Below are positions 53,593 through 62,693 of a stretch of DNA of 64,000 nucleotides, one piece after another. Every line of letters begins with the position of its first letter. The first letter of the stretch is position 1. Position numbers and translations under genes: made by a program. The DNA comes from AWTP1-13 sp033764875. Lineage in GTDB: Bacteria; Pseudomonadota; Alphaproteobacteria; Rhizobiales; Hyphomicrobiaceae. Where the stretch lies: positions 1 through 64,000 of the forward strand of contig JANRIO010000036.1 in NCBI GenBank assembly GCA_033764875.1. Direction: 5' to 3'. The notes beneath the pieces are model-generated. The model was not told the DNA's origin and made no database searches. It saw only the letters and a program-made list of their open reading frames with translations.

Positions 53593-54564
53593 TCAGGCGT
53601 CGGTCCCGGGCGGGCCGGCGGCCATGTAGTGCAGCCGCTTCATCTCGCGGCGGCCGCGCGCGATGCTGTCTAGGATGGAGCCGCAGGTGACGCTCAGCAT
53701 GGCCGCCAGCATCAGGCCGAGTGCCAGCACGGCGGTCGGCAGGCGCGGCACCAGCCCGGTCTCGAGGTACTCGAGCACCACCGGAATGCCGGCGAGCAGG
53801 GACAGGCTCGCCAGCACCAGGGCGAGGCTCGCGAAGAACGCGAGCGGCTTCTCCTCGCGCACGAAGAAGCCGATCAGGCGCAGGATGCGGAAGCCGTCGC
53901 TGAAGGTGCGCAGCTTGCTCGCCGATCCCGGGGGACGGTCGCGGTAGGGCGTTGCGATCTCGCCCATGGGCATGCGCATCTCGAGGGCGTGGATGACCAG
54001 CTCCGTCTCGACCTCGAAGCCGGCCGACAGCGCGGGGAAGGATTTTACGTAGCGGCGCGAGAACACCTTGTAGCCCGACAGCATGTCGCCGGTGCCGGTG
54101 CCGAAGATGGCGCGCACGAGCGAGGACAGCAGGCGGTTGCCGAAGGCGTGGCCGGGGCGCAGGGTGGCGCCGGTGGCGACGCGGGCGCCGTTGACGAGGT
54201 CGAGCTGCTCCTGCCACAGCGTCTCGACGAGGCGGCGGGCGCTCGGCGCATCGTAGGTGCTGTCGCCGTCCACCATGACGTACACGTCGGCCTCGATGTC
54301 GGAGAACATGCGGCGCACGACGTTGCCCTTGCCCTGGCGTGGCTCGCGGCGAACGATGGCGCCGGCCGCGGCCGCGGCCTCGGCGGTGCCGTCGCTGGAG
54401 TTGTTGTCGTAGACGTAGATGCGCGCCTCGGGCAGGGCGGCGGCGAAGCCCGCGACAACGGCGGCGACGCTGCGCACCTCGTTGTAGCAGGGGATGAGAA
54501 CGGCGACGCGCGGATGCCGGGCCTCGGCGGCGCGCTTTCGTGCCAGGTCAAACTGAAGGGTCAT
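53593..54564 (-). CDS. Membrane-anchored family 2 glycosyltransferase (polyprenyl-phosphate type)
   Basis: A 323-residue protein. VAVLIPCYNEVRSVAAVV and NNSSDGTAE begin the GT-A domain; VMVDGDSTYDA has the metal-binding Asp residues. GTGTGDMLSGYKVFSRRYVK is a strong block of this sub-family. Two membrane segments lie at about 240-262 and 275-300. It likely loads a sugar onto a polyprenyl phosphate, which the adjoining GT-C protein would use as donor. ATG 54564 precedes the domain; the frame is open 19 codons further. Confidence 0.85.
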   Translation of the reverse strand: MTLQFDLARKRAAEARHPRVAVLIPCYNEVRSVAAVVAGFAAALPEARIYVYDNNSSDGTAEAAAAAGAIVRREPRQGKGNVVRRMFSDIEADVYVMVDGDSTYDAPSARRLVETLWQEQLDLVNGARVATGATLRPGHAFGNRLLSSLVRAIFGTGTGDMLSGYKVFSRRYVKSFPALSAGFEVETELVIHALEMRMPMGEIATPYRDRPPGSASKLRTFSDGFRILRLIGFFVREEKPLAFFASLALVLASLSLLAGIPVVLEYLETGLVPRLPTAVLALGLMLAAMLSVTCGSILDSIARGRREMKRLHYMAAGPPGTDA

Positions 54565-54792
54565 GCACAATCCCAGAAGCCATCGGGGCGCCGATACAAC
54601 AACGTCGGGCGCGGGCGGCATCCGTCGTCCGCGGCTCTGCTATGTCAGAGGCGAGCCGGCGGCGCGATTGTCAAATAAGCGGCCTGGGGATTGCGGGGAA
54701 ATCCCGATGCGGCGCGGGCACGGCTGTGGGCACGCACGGCCTGGACCGGCGACTGTGCAGGGGAGGCACGCCGGGGGCGCGAGGGGTGCGAC

Positions 54793-55860
54793 TTACGGGG
54801 CCGAGCCGCCGTTGCGGCGGGCGTGCGCGCGCACGTCGGACGGAGCGGCGCCGAAGTGCTGCCGGAACACGCGGTTGAAATAGGAGACGTCGTTGAAGCC
54901 GCAGTCGTAGGCGACGGTGCTGATCTTCTCCGTCGCACGGCTGCCATCGGTCAGCATCTGATAGGCGCGCGCGAGCCTTTGCCCCAGCACATATTTCGTC
55001 AGCGTCGAGCCTTCGGACTCGAACAGGCGCTGGATGAAGCGAGGCGTGCAATGGTGCCGCGCGGCGAGGGCCGTCACCGACAATCCCGGCTGCCCGAGAT
55101 TCTCGGCGATGTCGGTCTTGATCAGCTCGAGGCGTGCCGCGTGCAATCCGTTGCTTCTGGCCGCCTCGGCCGCGTCCTGGGTGGAGCCGAGCAGCAGCGC
55201 CATGAGATCGTAGATGTGGCGCGCCATGGCGGCCTTCAGGTCCGCGGACTCCGTGACGCGCTCGTCCCAGGTCATGGCGAGGTAGTTGGTGAGCAGGTGC
55301 AGGGCCCGCGAGCTGCGCGGCACGGGGCGCATGAAGCTGGCATCCGCGTCCCGCAGCATCGGTGCGAGCCGCGTGCGCGGAAAGCGCAGCCCCAAGATCT
55401 CGCCGGGAGGGCGATGCGTGAAGCTCGACGGGTCGGCGCCCGAGATCAGAACAGCCTCGCCATCGCCGAGCACAAGCTGCCTGCCGCGCTGCTCGATCAG
55501 ATGGGGGCCGCGCAGGTTGATCATGAGCAGGGCGTCGGCATCGCCATCGACCATCTCGCGTGAGCGGCTGTTGCGCGAGCCGTGCAGCGTGCCCGACATC
55601 ACCAGGAGGTCGGACAGCATGTTGAGACAGAGGTCGGCGTCGAACGCCTCTCCGGGAATGCGCTCGATCTGGTAGCGATAGCCCATGCGGGCGAAGCATT
55701 CGCGCAGCATGGACGGACGCTCGCGCTCGGGCCCGCCGGAAAACACGAGGCGCACGGGCCCCGGCGGCGGCGGCAATGGCTCCCCGCCAAGCAAGGTCTC
55801 CGGAGTGAGCAGCGGAAGGCGAGCCAAATCGACCATATTCTTCACCGGCGTGGGCAACAT
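54793..55860 (-). CDS. AraC-family transcriptional regulator
   Basis: A 355-residue protein. The C-terminal 100 residues form two helix-turn-helix motifs (LSVTALAARHHCTPRFIQRL, then STVAYDCGFNDVSYFNRVFR followed by QHFGAAPSDVRA). The N-terminal 200 residues resemble the AraC-binding-like domain family. The ligand is unknown. It is divergent from the SemiSWEET-like gene at 56088, across 227 bases, which makes that gene and the two methyl-transfer genes candidate targets. Confidence 0.88.
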   Translation of the reverse strand: MLPTPVKNMVDLARLPLLTPETLLGGEPLPPPPGPVRLVFSGGPERERPSMLRECFARMGYRYQIERIPGEAFDADLCLNMLSDLLVMSGTLHGSRNSRSREMVDGDADALLMINLRGPHLIEQRGRQLVLGDGEAVLISGADPSSFTHRPPGEILGLRFPRTRLAPMLRDADASFMRPVPRSSRALHLLTNYLAMTWDERVTESADLKAAMARHIYDLMALLLGSTQDAAEAARSNGLHAARLELIKTDIAENLGQPGLSVTALAARHHCTPRFIQRLFESEGSTLTKYVLGQRLARAYQMLTDGSRATEKISTVAYDCGFNDVSYFNRVFRQHFGAAPSDVRAHARRNGGSAP

Positions 55861-56087
55861 GGAATTGAGGATATGGGCCCCTTCTAGGGGATGCGGCAGA
55901 GGCCGACAAGACTGCGCGCGAGGCCGCAGCCTGCCGCCCGGGGCCGTCGCCCCAGTCCAAGCGATTGTCGCGCGCGTCCAAGCCCGGCGGGCTGCGGCTG
56001 GCTAGAACCGGTGGCGGCTCGGGACCGCGTGGCGCACTCGCCCGCCTCGGAGCCTCCCTGTCTGCAACCAGTCGGAGCAAGAGCGGA

Positions 56088-56411
56088 ATGGACAGCTATG
56101 CAGTGATATTCGCGTTGTTCACGGGGTTCAGCGCTCTGCGGACGGTCTCCTATCTGCCGCAGATCCTGCGCATCGCGCGCGATCCCAACGGGGCGTCGGC
56201 GATCTCCTATGCGACGTGGATCATGTGGACCGGCGCGAACATCTCGACGAGCCTCTATGCGCTCTGCAACCTCGCGGATGCCTATCTGGCCTCGATCAGC
56301 GCTGTGTATGCCTGCTGCTGCCTGGCCGTCATAGGCCTCACGTTCGTGAAGCGGCGCGTCTCGTACGCCTCGATCCTGGCCAAGGCGCCGGCGGCGATGC
56401 CGACGCCCTGA
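56088..56411 (+). CDS. SemiSWEET/PQ-loop small membrane protein
   Basis: A 107-residue protein with three membrane helices. SALRTVSYLPQILRIARDP has the PQ-loop Pro-Gln, followed by GASAISYATWIMWTGANI, as in bacterial SemiSWEET transporters that dimerise to move sugars. Some three-helix PQ-loop proteins have other cargo. ATG 56088 is chosen because it opens the first helix; the upstream frame is not membrane-like. It is divergent from the AraC regulator and convergent with the MTHFR-like gene. Confidence 0.8.
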   Translation: MDSYAVIFALFTGFSALRTVSYLPQILRIARDPNGASAISYATWIMWTGANISTSLYALCNLADAYLASISAVYACCCLAVIGLTFVKRRVSYASILAKAPAAMPTP

Positions 56412-56462
56412 CGGCGCCAGATCTTCCCCGTTGCGCCTGATCCAGGTCAGAGACGAAGGCCG

Positions 56463-57353
56463 TCAGCTCAGGATCTCGCGATGGATCCAGCCGGCTGCGG
56501 CCTCGACGCCGCCGAACGAGTAGACGTGCAGGCCGACCACGTTGGAGGTGGCGCCATGCAGATGCTGGGCGACGGCCGCCAGCTGGTCGGTCGGGTCGGT
56601 GTTGGTGACGAGCTTGATGGCGCCGAAGCCCTGGGCGTGCAGGGCGCGCAGGGAGGCGTTGACGCCGCAGGTCTGGGCAAACTTCAAGAGGCGCAAGGGG
56701 CTCGTCGGCCCCGGCACGCCGACGTAGACGGGCAGGCCCGGGAAGCGCGCCCTCAGCTGCGCGCAGTAGTTCACGATGCGGGGCAGCGCGAACGAGAACT
56801 GGGTGACGACGTAAGGGGCGAGCCCCACCTCGCGGGCGCGCGCCACCTTCGCCGCCAGCGCGCGCTCGAGCGCGTCGCTGGCGATGGAGCGGTGACCCTC
56901 CGGGTAGCCGGCCAGGCCGACCTCGCGGATGCCGTGGCGCGCGAGCGGCGCCGCAAGGAGGCTCAGGGCATCGGCATAGGGACCGGCGGCCGTGTCGCAG
57001 TCGCCGGCCAGGATCAGCAGCCGCTGCACGCCCGCCTCGCCGCACAGCCGCAGCAGGGCGGCATCGAGCGCGCTTGCCGAGGCGATGCGGCGGGCGGCGA
57101 GATGCGGCACCGGCTCGAGCCCGGCCTCGCGCACGGCAACGGCGGCGTCGGCGATGTCGTCGAGGGAGGTGCTCGGCATGTGGTTGATGTAGACGGGCGT
57201 GTTGGCCGGCAGCAGCGCGGCGATGCGGGCGGCGTCCTGGCGCCGGCGCGCGGCCATCTCGATGGAGGTGCCGGCGAGCAGCTCCTGCTCCGCGCGCCGC
57301 TGGCGCATGCCGGTGCCGGGGGCGGGGCTCGGGCTCGCTGGAATGGCTGTCAC
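56463..57353 (-). CDS. Methylenetetrahydrofolate reductase-family protein
   Basis: A 296-residue TIM-barrel protein. VYINHMPSTSLDDIADAA, EPVPHLAARR, RLLILAGDCDTAAGPY and LAPYVVTQFSF correspond to MetF blocks for folate and FAD binding (GD in place of the usual RGD-P). It is more divergent than housekeeping MetF. MetF2-type enzymes in methylotrophs run the reaction to oxidise methyl-THF, and its pairing with a methyltransferase hints at C1 flow. GTG 57353 has AGGA eight bases upstream and begins five bases after the upstream stop, so the two genes are coupled. Confidence 0.8.
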   Translation of the reverse strand: MTAIPASPSPAPGTGMRQRRAEQELLAGTSIEMAARRRQDAARIAALLPANTPVYINHMPSTSLDDIADAAVAVREAGLEPVPHLAARRIASASALDAALLRLCGEAGVQRLLILAGDCDTAAGPYADALSLLAAPLARHGIREVGLAGYPEGHRSIASDALERALAAKVARAREVGLAPYVVTQFSFALPRIVNYCAQLRARFPGLPVYVGVPGPTSPLRLLKFAQTCGVNASLRALHAQGFGAIKLVTNTDPTDQLAAVAQHLHGATSNVVGLHVYSFGGVEAAAGWIHREILS

Positions 57354-57357
57354 GGCA

Positions 57358-58794
57358 TCAATCCTTCTTGCGGGAGACGACGTAGGATTCGTCCTGGAAC
57401 CAGAGGCTGCCGTGCCTCTGCAGCACGTCACGGGTGGCATCGAGATAGAGGGAGGTCTGCATCGCCTTCTCGAGGCGCTCGTCCTCGATCTGGTTGACGT
57501 AGACGGCGGCGTTCCAGGCGGCGAACAGCGTGGAGGTGCCGATGGCCGAGGAGATCTCCGTCGGCAGCGTGTGCATGCTGTAGCGGAACAGGGAGCGGTC
57601 GTCGGCGTAGGCGTAGAAATTGTAGCCGCCCGCCGCGTCCCCCAGCTCGGCCTGCACGGCGCGCAGGATGTCGTGACGGCTGGTGGTGAAGGGGTCCTCC
57701 TCCGGCCAGATCTTGCGCACGATGTCGAGGCCGGGGTCGTGGCCGTAGGAATGGATGCCGATCAGCCTGCCGCCGGGGCGCAGGGCGCGGGCGAGCGGCG
57801 CGATGACCTTCTGCGCCTTGAACTCCGCCGGCACGCGCAAGCGGTAGGGCTGGGAGGCGATGACGAGGTCGAAATCGGCCGCGGCTGCGTGCGGCCGCGG
57901 GATCACCTGGTTCAGGAGGAAGCGGTAGTCCTCACGGTAGATGACGAGGGCGACGGGGCGGTCGTAGACGGGATTGCCAGTCTTGGCGCTGTGCCGGGCC
58001 TGCCAGTTGCGGCCGAGGAAGGGCTCGAGCGCGTTGATCTGCTCGCTGAACTCGTTGGACGTGGTGCCGGTGAGCGCCAGCTCGTGCCAGACCATGCGCT
58101 CGCGCGTGGCCTCCGAGCGCGGCGCGAGCCAGGGCGCCTCGGTGTAGTACATGTTGGTGACGACGAGGACGGTGGCCGGGTGCTCGTGGAAGCGGTCCGC
58201 CACCTTGTCGAGGGACAGCCTGACATCCTCGAGGCTGATCTCCTTGCCGACGATGTGGAAGGGTACGGTCGGGAAGCGGCGGTGCATCTCGCGCATGACG
58301 CGGGTGAGCACGGTGCCGTCGCCCATGCCGGCATCGAAGACGCGCAAGGCCGGCGGCTCGGGCGCGATGTTGGCGAGCTCCATGCCGATGCGGCGGGCGA
58401 TGACCTCCTTCTCGCCGCAGGTGTTGACGAACAGCAGGTACTTCTGCCGGTTGTCGAAGAAGCGGAAGCTGCGGTTGAGCGGCTCGCCGGCCCGTGCCGC
58501 GGCATCGGGGGCGGGCGCGGCCGGCTCGTTGGGCCGCAGCAGGCGCAGCAACTCGGGCGGCGAGGAGGGCGTCTGGGCGCCCTGCGCGGCCATGAAGGTG
58601 GCGACGCGGTCGAGGGTCTCGGCGGTGACGCGGGCGCCGTCGCGCAGGCGGGAGACGAACTTGCCGTCGTTGACGGCGCGCCGGCCAAAAGTGGATTCGG
58701 CGATGGCATTGTGACGGCAGAAGACCTCGATGGCCTCGAGCAGGCTGCCGGGGCGCTCGAGCCCCGCCTGGGTGCTGTCTGTGGCCTGGACCAT
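57358..58794 (-). CDS. SAM-dependent methyltransferase with N-terminal helical domain
   Basis: A 478-residue protein. Residues 15-70 (ESTFGRRAVNDGKFVSRLRD) look like a small helix-turn-helix-type module. LRVFDAGMGDGTVLTRVM near residue 148 is SAM motif I, and VIASQPYRLRVP and GGRLIGIHSYGHDPG are later strands of a class I methyltransferase. The acceptor is unknown; it may be a protein, small molecule or methyl carrier. The gene is coupled to the MTHFR-like gene, suggesting a shared one-carbon task. Confidence 0.75.
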   Translation of the reverse strand: MVQATDSTQAGLERPGSLLEAIEVFCRHNAIAESTFGRRAVNDGKFVSRLRDGARVTAETLDRVATFMAAQGAQTPSSPPELLRLLRPNEPAAPAPDAAARAGEPLNRSFRFFDNRQKYLLFVNTCGEKEVIARRIGMELANIAPEPPALRVFDAGMGDGTVLTRVMREMHRRFPTVPFHIVGKEISLEDVRLSLDKVADRFHEHPATVLVVTNMYYTEAPWLAPRSEATRERMVWHELALTGTTSNEFSEQINALEPFLGRNWQARHSAKTGNPVYDRPVALVIYREDYRFLLNQVIPRPHAAAADFDLVIASQPYRLRVPAEFKAQKVIAPLARALRPGGRLIGIHSYGHDPGLDIVRKIWPEEDPFTTSRHDILRAVQAELGDAAGGYNFYAYADDRSLFRYSMHTLPTEISSAIGTSTLFAAWNAAVYVNQIEDERLEKAMQTSLYLDATRDVLQRHGSLWFQDESYVVSRKKD

Positions 58795-59463
58795 GCGTGT
58801 CGCCTGCCTGTCCTGCGCGAGGATTGCGAAAGGCTATGGGCCGTGCGCGTGGGAGGACAACCACAATCGGCAGCCCGCGCCCGAGTGGGAAACGTCCCAC
58901 TGTGCCGCGCCGCGGCCAAGGGCAACAGGCCCGGAGCCCCTGGCGAAAAAGTGTTTCCGGAAAGGCAGATACGATCACGCTGCGAAGGCGCATGCGCGTG
59001 CGGTGCAGCATGGCGGCGGCGCTGCGGCGGGGCTACAGGTGCGGGGCCAGACAAGAGACGGCGCGGCTTGTCCCCGGGTGCCCGCGCGATGCGACAATCC
59101 TCCCCATCGCCGCCCACGAGGGAGTGCTCTCGCGAGGCATTTCGAGCGTACGGGACGGCGGGACTTGCGACGGTGGACCTCTCTCCGGGCGGCTGATCGC
59201 CCACCGCCTGCCCGGGAAAGAACGATGCGCTGGAGCTGGCTCGGCTGGTATCCGTGCCCGGGCGCCGTCACGAGTCGCGGGGCGTGGACGCCCTTTTCTC
59301 ATTCGAGCCGAGGCCGAAGCGCCCCGCTCCCTCCTGCCCCATGTCCCGGACGCCGCGGCGTGCCGGGCGATTGGCGTGCCCGCGAGATCTCTTCTCCCTG
59401 TCCCCGCTTTGCGGGGAGTCTGGACAGGGGCGCGCCCGGCGCAGGTGGCGAGCGTCCCCCGGC
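58795..59463. other. 669-base region without a recognisable gene
   Basis: Open frames here are Arg/Ala-rich, lack protein-like character and have no good ribosome sites. The only structure I see is a hairpin, TCCCCGC/GCGGGGA at 59401-59417, within a longer imperfect palindrome (CCCTGT outside left, ACAGGG outside right). It may terminate nothing obvious, as the flanking genes both read leftwards. The promoter of the methyltransferase gene should lie at the left end. Confidence 0.5.
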
Positions 59464-60345
59464 TCAGCGCTTGGCGGCCTCGCACTTGCCGGGCTCCATG
59501 AAGGTGATCTCCTTGAGATCGCCCTGGATGGCGAAATCACCGTAGTCGATGAGCATGTTCTGGCTGACGCCGTTCTCGAGGAAGAGGAAGCTCAGCTCGT
59601 AGACGGGCACGGCGTCGCGATTGTCGGATCTGGGCTCGTAGTAGGCGATCGAGACGGGCCAGGCCGGCACGCCGACGAGGCGCTCGGCGGCGGTCTTGGT
59701 CTTGGTGAGCCGCTCGGGTGCGGTCGAGAGCGTCTTGCGCCCGATGGCGGAGACGGTGTCGTAGACCTTCTCGCCCTTCTCGGAGCCGTCGTAGAGGTCG
59801 GCGCGGAAGCTCGCCTTGCCGGCGCGGGCGGCCTCGATCAGCGCGATCGAGTGCTGCACGGGAAAGTAGGTGCGCGCCGACAGCTGGATGTCGCGCTTGG
59901 CGGGCTTGGTCAGCTCCACCTTGACGTCGTTGGTGGCCGGCGCGCGCGCCGCGTCGCCCGCCGTCACCTCGGTCGCCTTCTCGTCGCGGAACTGGCTGGA
60001 GTTGAAGCGAAAGCGCTTGCCGGTGCCTTCCTCCCAGCTCGAGGAGCGCAGGTCGGTCAGCGTGATGGCCCCGTTCTGGTTCTGCATCTGGGTGACGAAG
60101 CGCATATTCTGCGTGTAGCCCTCGCAGGCGGAGCCGACGAGCTCGTAGACCATGCGGCCCGAGACCTGGGTGACGCTGGAGCCGCCGCGGGCGCTGGCAA
60201 GGGTCATCTCGTAGATGGCCCGGTGCGGCACCATGACGATCGAGCTGCCCGCGGCCTGGCCGGTCCGTGGCGCCACCAGGGCAGCGCCTGCCAGCACCGC
60301 AACCAGGGGCGCAGCGCGAAGGGCGCGGGCCGTCGCGTTCCACAT
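59464..60345 (-). CDS. eipB: EipB-like periplasmic envelope-integrity protein (DUF1849)
   Basis: A 293-residue protein. Residues 1-33 form a signal peptide (LRAAPLVAVLAGAALVA, then GQAA). VPHRAIYEMTLASARGGSSV and GRMVYELVGSACEGY are DUF1849 opening blocks. Cys in GSACEGY and Cys in EPGKCEAAKR at the C-terminus match the disulfide pair of Brucella EipB, a beta-spiral protein required for envelope stability. GAGGGA precedes ATG 60345. It is confined largely to Hyphomicrobiales and so helps place the organism. Confidence 0.88.
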   Translation of the reverse strand: MWNATARALRAAPLVAVLAGAALVAPRTGQAAGSSIVMVPHRAIYEMTLASARGGSSVTQVSGRMVYELVGSACEGYTQNMRFVTQMQNQNGAITLTDLRSSSWEEGTGKRFRFNSSQFRDEKATEVTAGDAARAPATNDVKVELTKPAKRDIQLSARTYFPVQHSIALIEAARAGKASFRADLYDGSEKGEKVYDTVSAIGRKTLSTAPERLTKTKTAAERLVGVPAWPVSIAYYEPRSDNRDAVPVYELSFLFLENGVSQNMLIDYGDFAIQGDLKEITFMEPGKCEAAKR

Positions 60346-60667
60346 GCTCGTCCCTCGCCTGTCCGCCATGCTCGCTCTTCTCTCGCGCTGCTGTCGCGCC
60401 GCCCTCGAATCGCACGTCCCGGCCCATGACCGGTCCGGCCAGCGCTGCCGGGCGCAGATCGCATTCGCCTGGAACTCTGGGGCAGCACTGTGGCCTTGAT
60501 GCGCTGGCTCCGGCGACTTGGCAACAGTGCCGTTCGTCGCCATCCCCTTAAAGCGTGGGGCAAGGGCAGCCATCATCATCGGCAGGTTTGGCAATCCCGG
60601 CCGCCGTGATAATCGGGGCTGCCACACGGTCTGGACATTAACGGTCACCAACTCAAAGGGTTGCGGC
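60346..60667. promoter_or_regulatory. 322-base divergent spacer between eipB and the phosphodiesterase gene
   Basis: Promoters for both flanking genes should lie here. A TTGGCA followed 16 bases later by TAATCG near 60590-60618 is a possible weak plus-strand promoter, but the match is poor. No repeat or RNA gene is seen. Confidence 0.4.
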
Positions 60668-61483
60668 ATGGCGGCAAATCACGCGCGGTCGAGGCGTGCA
60701 GCGGGCAGCACGATCCGCCCCGAGAGGCTGCTGGACAGGGACGTCTTTGTCAGGCCGGTGGCGCACCGGGGCCTGCATGATGCGGTCGCCGGCGTGATCG
60801 AGAACTCAGGCCCGGCGTTCGAGAGGGCCATCGGCAAGGGCTACGCCATCGAGTGCGACCTGCAGCCGGCACGCGACGCCACTCCGATGGTGTTCCACGA
60901 CGACCGGCTCGACCGGCTGATCCCGGGCGAGACGGGGCCGATCGCGGCGCGCCTGCCGGACGAGCTGTGCCGCATGCGCTATGCGGACAGGACCGCCCAG
61001 ATCTTGAGCTTTGCCGATTTCCTGGCCCTGGTCGCCGGGCGGGCGCCGCTTCTGGTCGAGGTGAAGGCCGAGCACGGCATGCCGCCGGCCGCCTTCCTCG
61101 ACAGAATCGCCGATGCCGCCCGCGCCTACAAAGGGCCGATCGCGCTGATGTCGTTCAATCTCGACGTGGTGGCGGCGTTGGCGCATCTGGCGCCGCGCAT
61201 TCCGCGCGGGCTCGTGCTGGGCCGGCAGGAGGTGCTGCACAGCTGGCTGGCGCGGGCGGGACGGGCGCCCGAGGGCACGGCACTGTCGCGGATCCTGGAG
61301 GGCGCGCTCGGACACGTGAGCTTCTTCGCCGTCGGCGTCAACGTGCTGAAGGGCGCGGCGGCCTGGCGCAAGCAGGGCGGGCACGACATTGCGCTGTTCT
61401 CGTGGACGGTGCGCAGCAAGGCCCAGCGGGCGACCGCGGCCCGCTATGCCGATGCGCCCATCTTCGAGGGCTACGAGGCCTGA
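60668..61483 (+). CDS. Glycerophosphodiester phosphodiesterase
   Basis: A 271-residue TIM-barrel enzyme. H33-R-G (VAHRGLHD), E45-N (VIENSGPAF), E62-x-D64 (AIECDLQP) and H77-D-D (VFHDDRLDRL) are the catalytic and metal residues of the family, and VEVKAEHG is a later strand. It cleaves deacylated phospholipids into glycerol 3-phosphate and an alcohol. No signal peptide is seen, so it is probably cytoplasmic. AAAGGG precedes ATG 60668. The AzlC gene follows three bases after its stop. Confidence 0.92.
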   Translation: MAANHARSRRAAGSTIRPERLLDRDVFVRPVAHRGLHDAVAGVIENSGPAFERAIGKGYAIECDLQPARDATPMVFHDDRLDRLIPGETGPIAARLPDELCRMRYADRTAQILSFADFLALVAGRAPLLVEVKAEHGMPPAAFLDRIADAARAYKGPIALMSFNLDVVAALAHLAPRIPRGLVLGRQEVLHSWLARAGRAPEGTALSRILEGALGHVSFFAVGVNVLKGAAAWRKQGGHDIALFSWTVRSKAQRATAARYADAPIFEGYEA

Positions 61484-61486
61484 GGC

Positions 61487-62218
61487 ATGCCGCGCACGAC
61501 AGGCGATCCACCGTCTCCCGCGCCCGGCATGTCGGTGCGGCAGGCGTTCGGCCGCGGCCTCAAGGTCGGGGCCTCGGTTCCTGCGGCGGTGCTGTTTGCC
61601 ACCGCGCTCGGCTTCGGCGTGCTGGCGCGCGACGCGGGCTTCGGCCTCGCACAGACCCTGTTCATCTCCGGCGCGGTGTTCGCCATGCCGAACCAGGTGA
61701 TGCTGGTCGATCAGCTGTCGCGCAACGAGACGCTCGCGATCACGGCGCTGGCGGTGGCGCTGACCGCCATGCGGCTGCTGCCGATGACGGTGACGCTGGC
61801 GCCGCTGCTCGACCGGCCGCAGCGGCGGCTCGGCGTCGACCTGGCGCTGTCGCATCTCGTGACCATCACCACGTGGCTGGAGGGCAACCGGCACCTGCCG
61901 TCGCTGGCGCCGGCCGCACGGGTGCCGTTCTTCGCCGGGCTCGGGCTGATGATCGTGGTGGCGCTGATGGCCGGCACGGCGCTGGGCTACACGGCGGCGG
62001 CAAGCGTGCCGCAACCGATCACGACGGCGCTGCTGTTTGCGACACCGGTGTACTTCTTCCTGTCGCTGATCACCACCTCGCGGCTGCGCGCCGACTTCAT
62101 CGCGGTGGGGGCGGGGGCGCTGCTGGTGCCGATCGTGCACGCGATGGCGCCGGGGCTCGACCTGCTCGGCGCCGGGCTCGTGGGCGGCACGCTCGCCTTT
62201 CTGGCGAGGCGGGCATGA
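61487..62218 (+). CDS. azlC: AzlC-family branched-chain amino-acid exporter subunit
   Basis: A 243-residue membrane protein with about six to seven helices. It begins FGRGLKVGASVPAAVLFATA, the family N-terminus, and contains LFISGAVFAMPNQVMLVDQL and LTAMRLLPMTVTLAPLL, characteristic AzlC blocks. With AzlD it forms an exporter of branched-chain amino acids or analogues. It overlaps azlD by four bases (ATGA). Confidence 0.9.
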   Translation: MPRTTGDPPSPAPGMSVRQAFGRGLKVGASVPAAVLFATALGFGVLARDAGFGLAQTLFISGAVFAMPNQVMLVDQLSRNETLAITALAVALTAMRLLPMTVTLAPLLDRPQRRLGVDLALSHLVTITTWLEGNRHLPSLAPAARVPFFAGLGLMIVVALMAGTALGYTAAASVPQPITTALLFATPVYFFLSLITTSRLRADFIAVGAGALLVPIVHAMAPGLDLLGAGLVGGTLAFLARRA

Positions 62219-62559
62219 GCGCGGTGCCCGACGGTCTTGCGGCCTACGCCGTCCTGGTTCTTGCCGGCGTGCTGCCAACCGAGATGTGGCGCTGGCTCGG
62301 CGTGATCGTCGGCAACCGGCTGGCGGTCGAGGGGGCGCTGTTCCAATGGGTGCGGCTGGTGGCGGCGGCGCTGGTCGCGGCCATGGTGTCGCGCATGCTG
62401 CTCTACCCGGCCGGCACGCTCGCGGGCGTGCCGTGGACGTGGCGCATGGGCGCCTTCCTCGCCGCGGTGGCGATCTACCTCGGCCTGCGCCGCAACCTGG
62501 CGGCGGGCGTGGCCAGCGGCGCGCTCATCCTGCTCGCGGTGGAGGTGTTGCGCGGCTAG
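62215..62559 (+). CDS. azlD: AzlD-domain small membrane protein
   Basis: A 114-residue protein with three to four helices, the smaller partner of AzlC. VLPTEMWRWLGVIVGNRL, WVRLVAAALVAAMVSRMLL and YLGLRRNLAAGVASGALILL are recognisable family features. The ATG overlaps the azlC stop as ATGA, so the two are translationally coupled. Its stop codon TAG lies in the CTAG that begins the second 107-base repeat, so the element supplies the end of the gene. Confidence 0.88.
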   Translation: MSAVPDGLAAYAVLVLAGVLPTEMWRWLGVIVGNRLAVEGALFQWVRLVAAALVAAMVSRMLLYPAGTLAGVPWTWRMGAFLAAVAIYLGLRRNLAAGVASGALILLAVEVLRG

Positions 62560-62662
62560 TGTGGCGCCTCGCAAGTGCCGACCAACATCGCGTCCAGGTT
62601 CCTGGCCGGCAATTGCGAGACAAGCACCGCAGCAAGCATTGAGGCGGATCAGGACACAAGGT
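62556..62662. repeat. 107-base dispersed palindromic repeat, copy 2 (MITE-like)
   Basis: It matches copy 1 at 24742-24848 in length and most positions. The central hairpin (CTCGCAAGTGCCGAC at 62568, GCCGGCAATTGCGAG at 62605) has two mismatches, and the right end reads ACACAAG instead of ACACTAG, so this copy is more decayed. It begins inside the azlD stop codon. Confidence 0.85.
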
Positions 62663-62693
62663 CGCGCCGAGGGGCACGCGCGGATGCGTACGC

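Noticed and set aside
58797..59501. A 234-codon plus-strand open frame in the gene-free region
   Set aside because: No ribosome site, no hydrophobic core or motif, and strongly biased toward Arg, Gly, Ala and Pro as expected of random high-GC frames.
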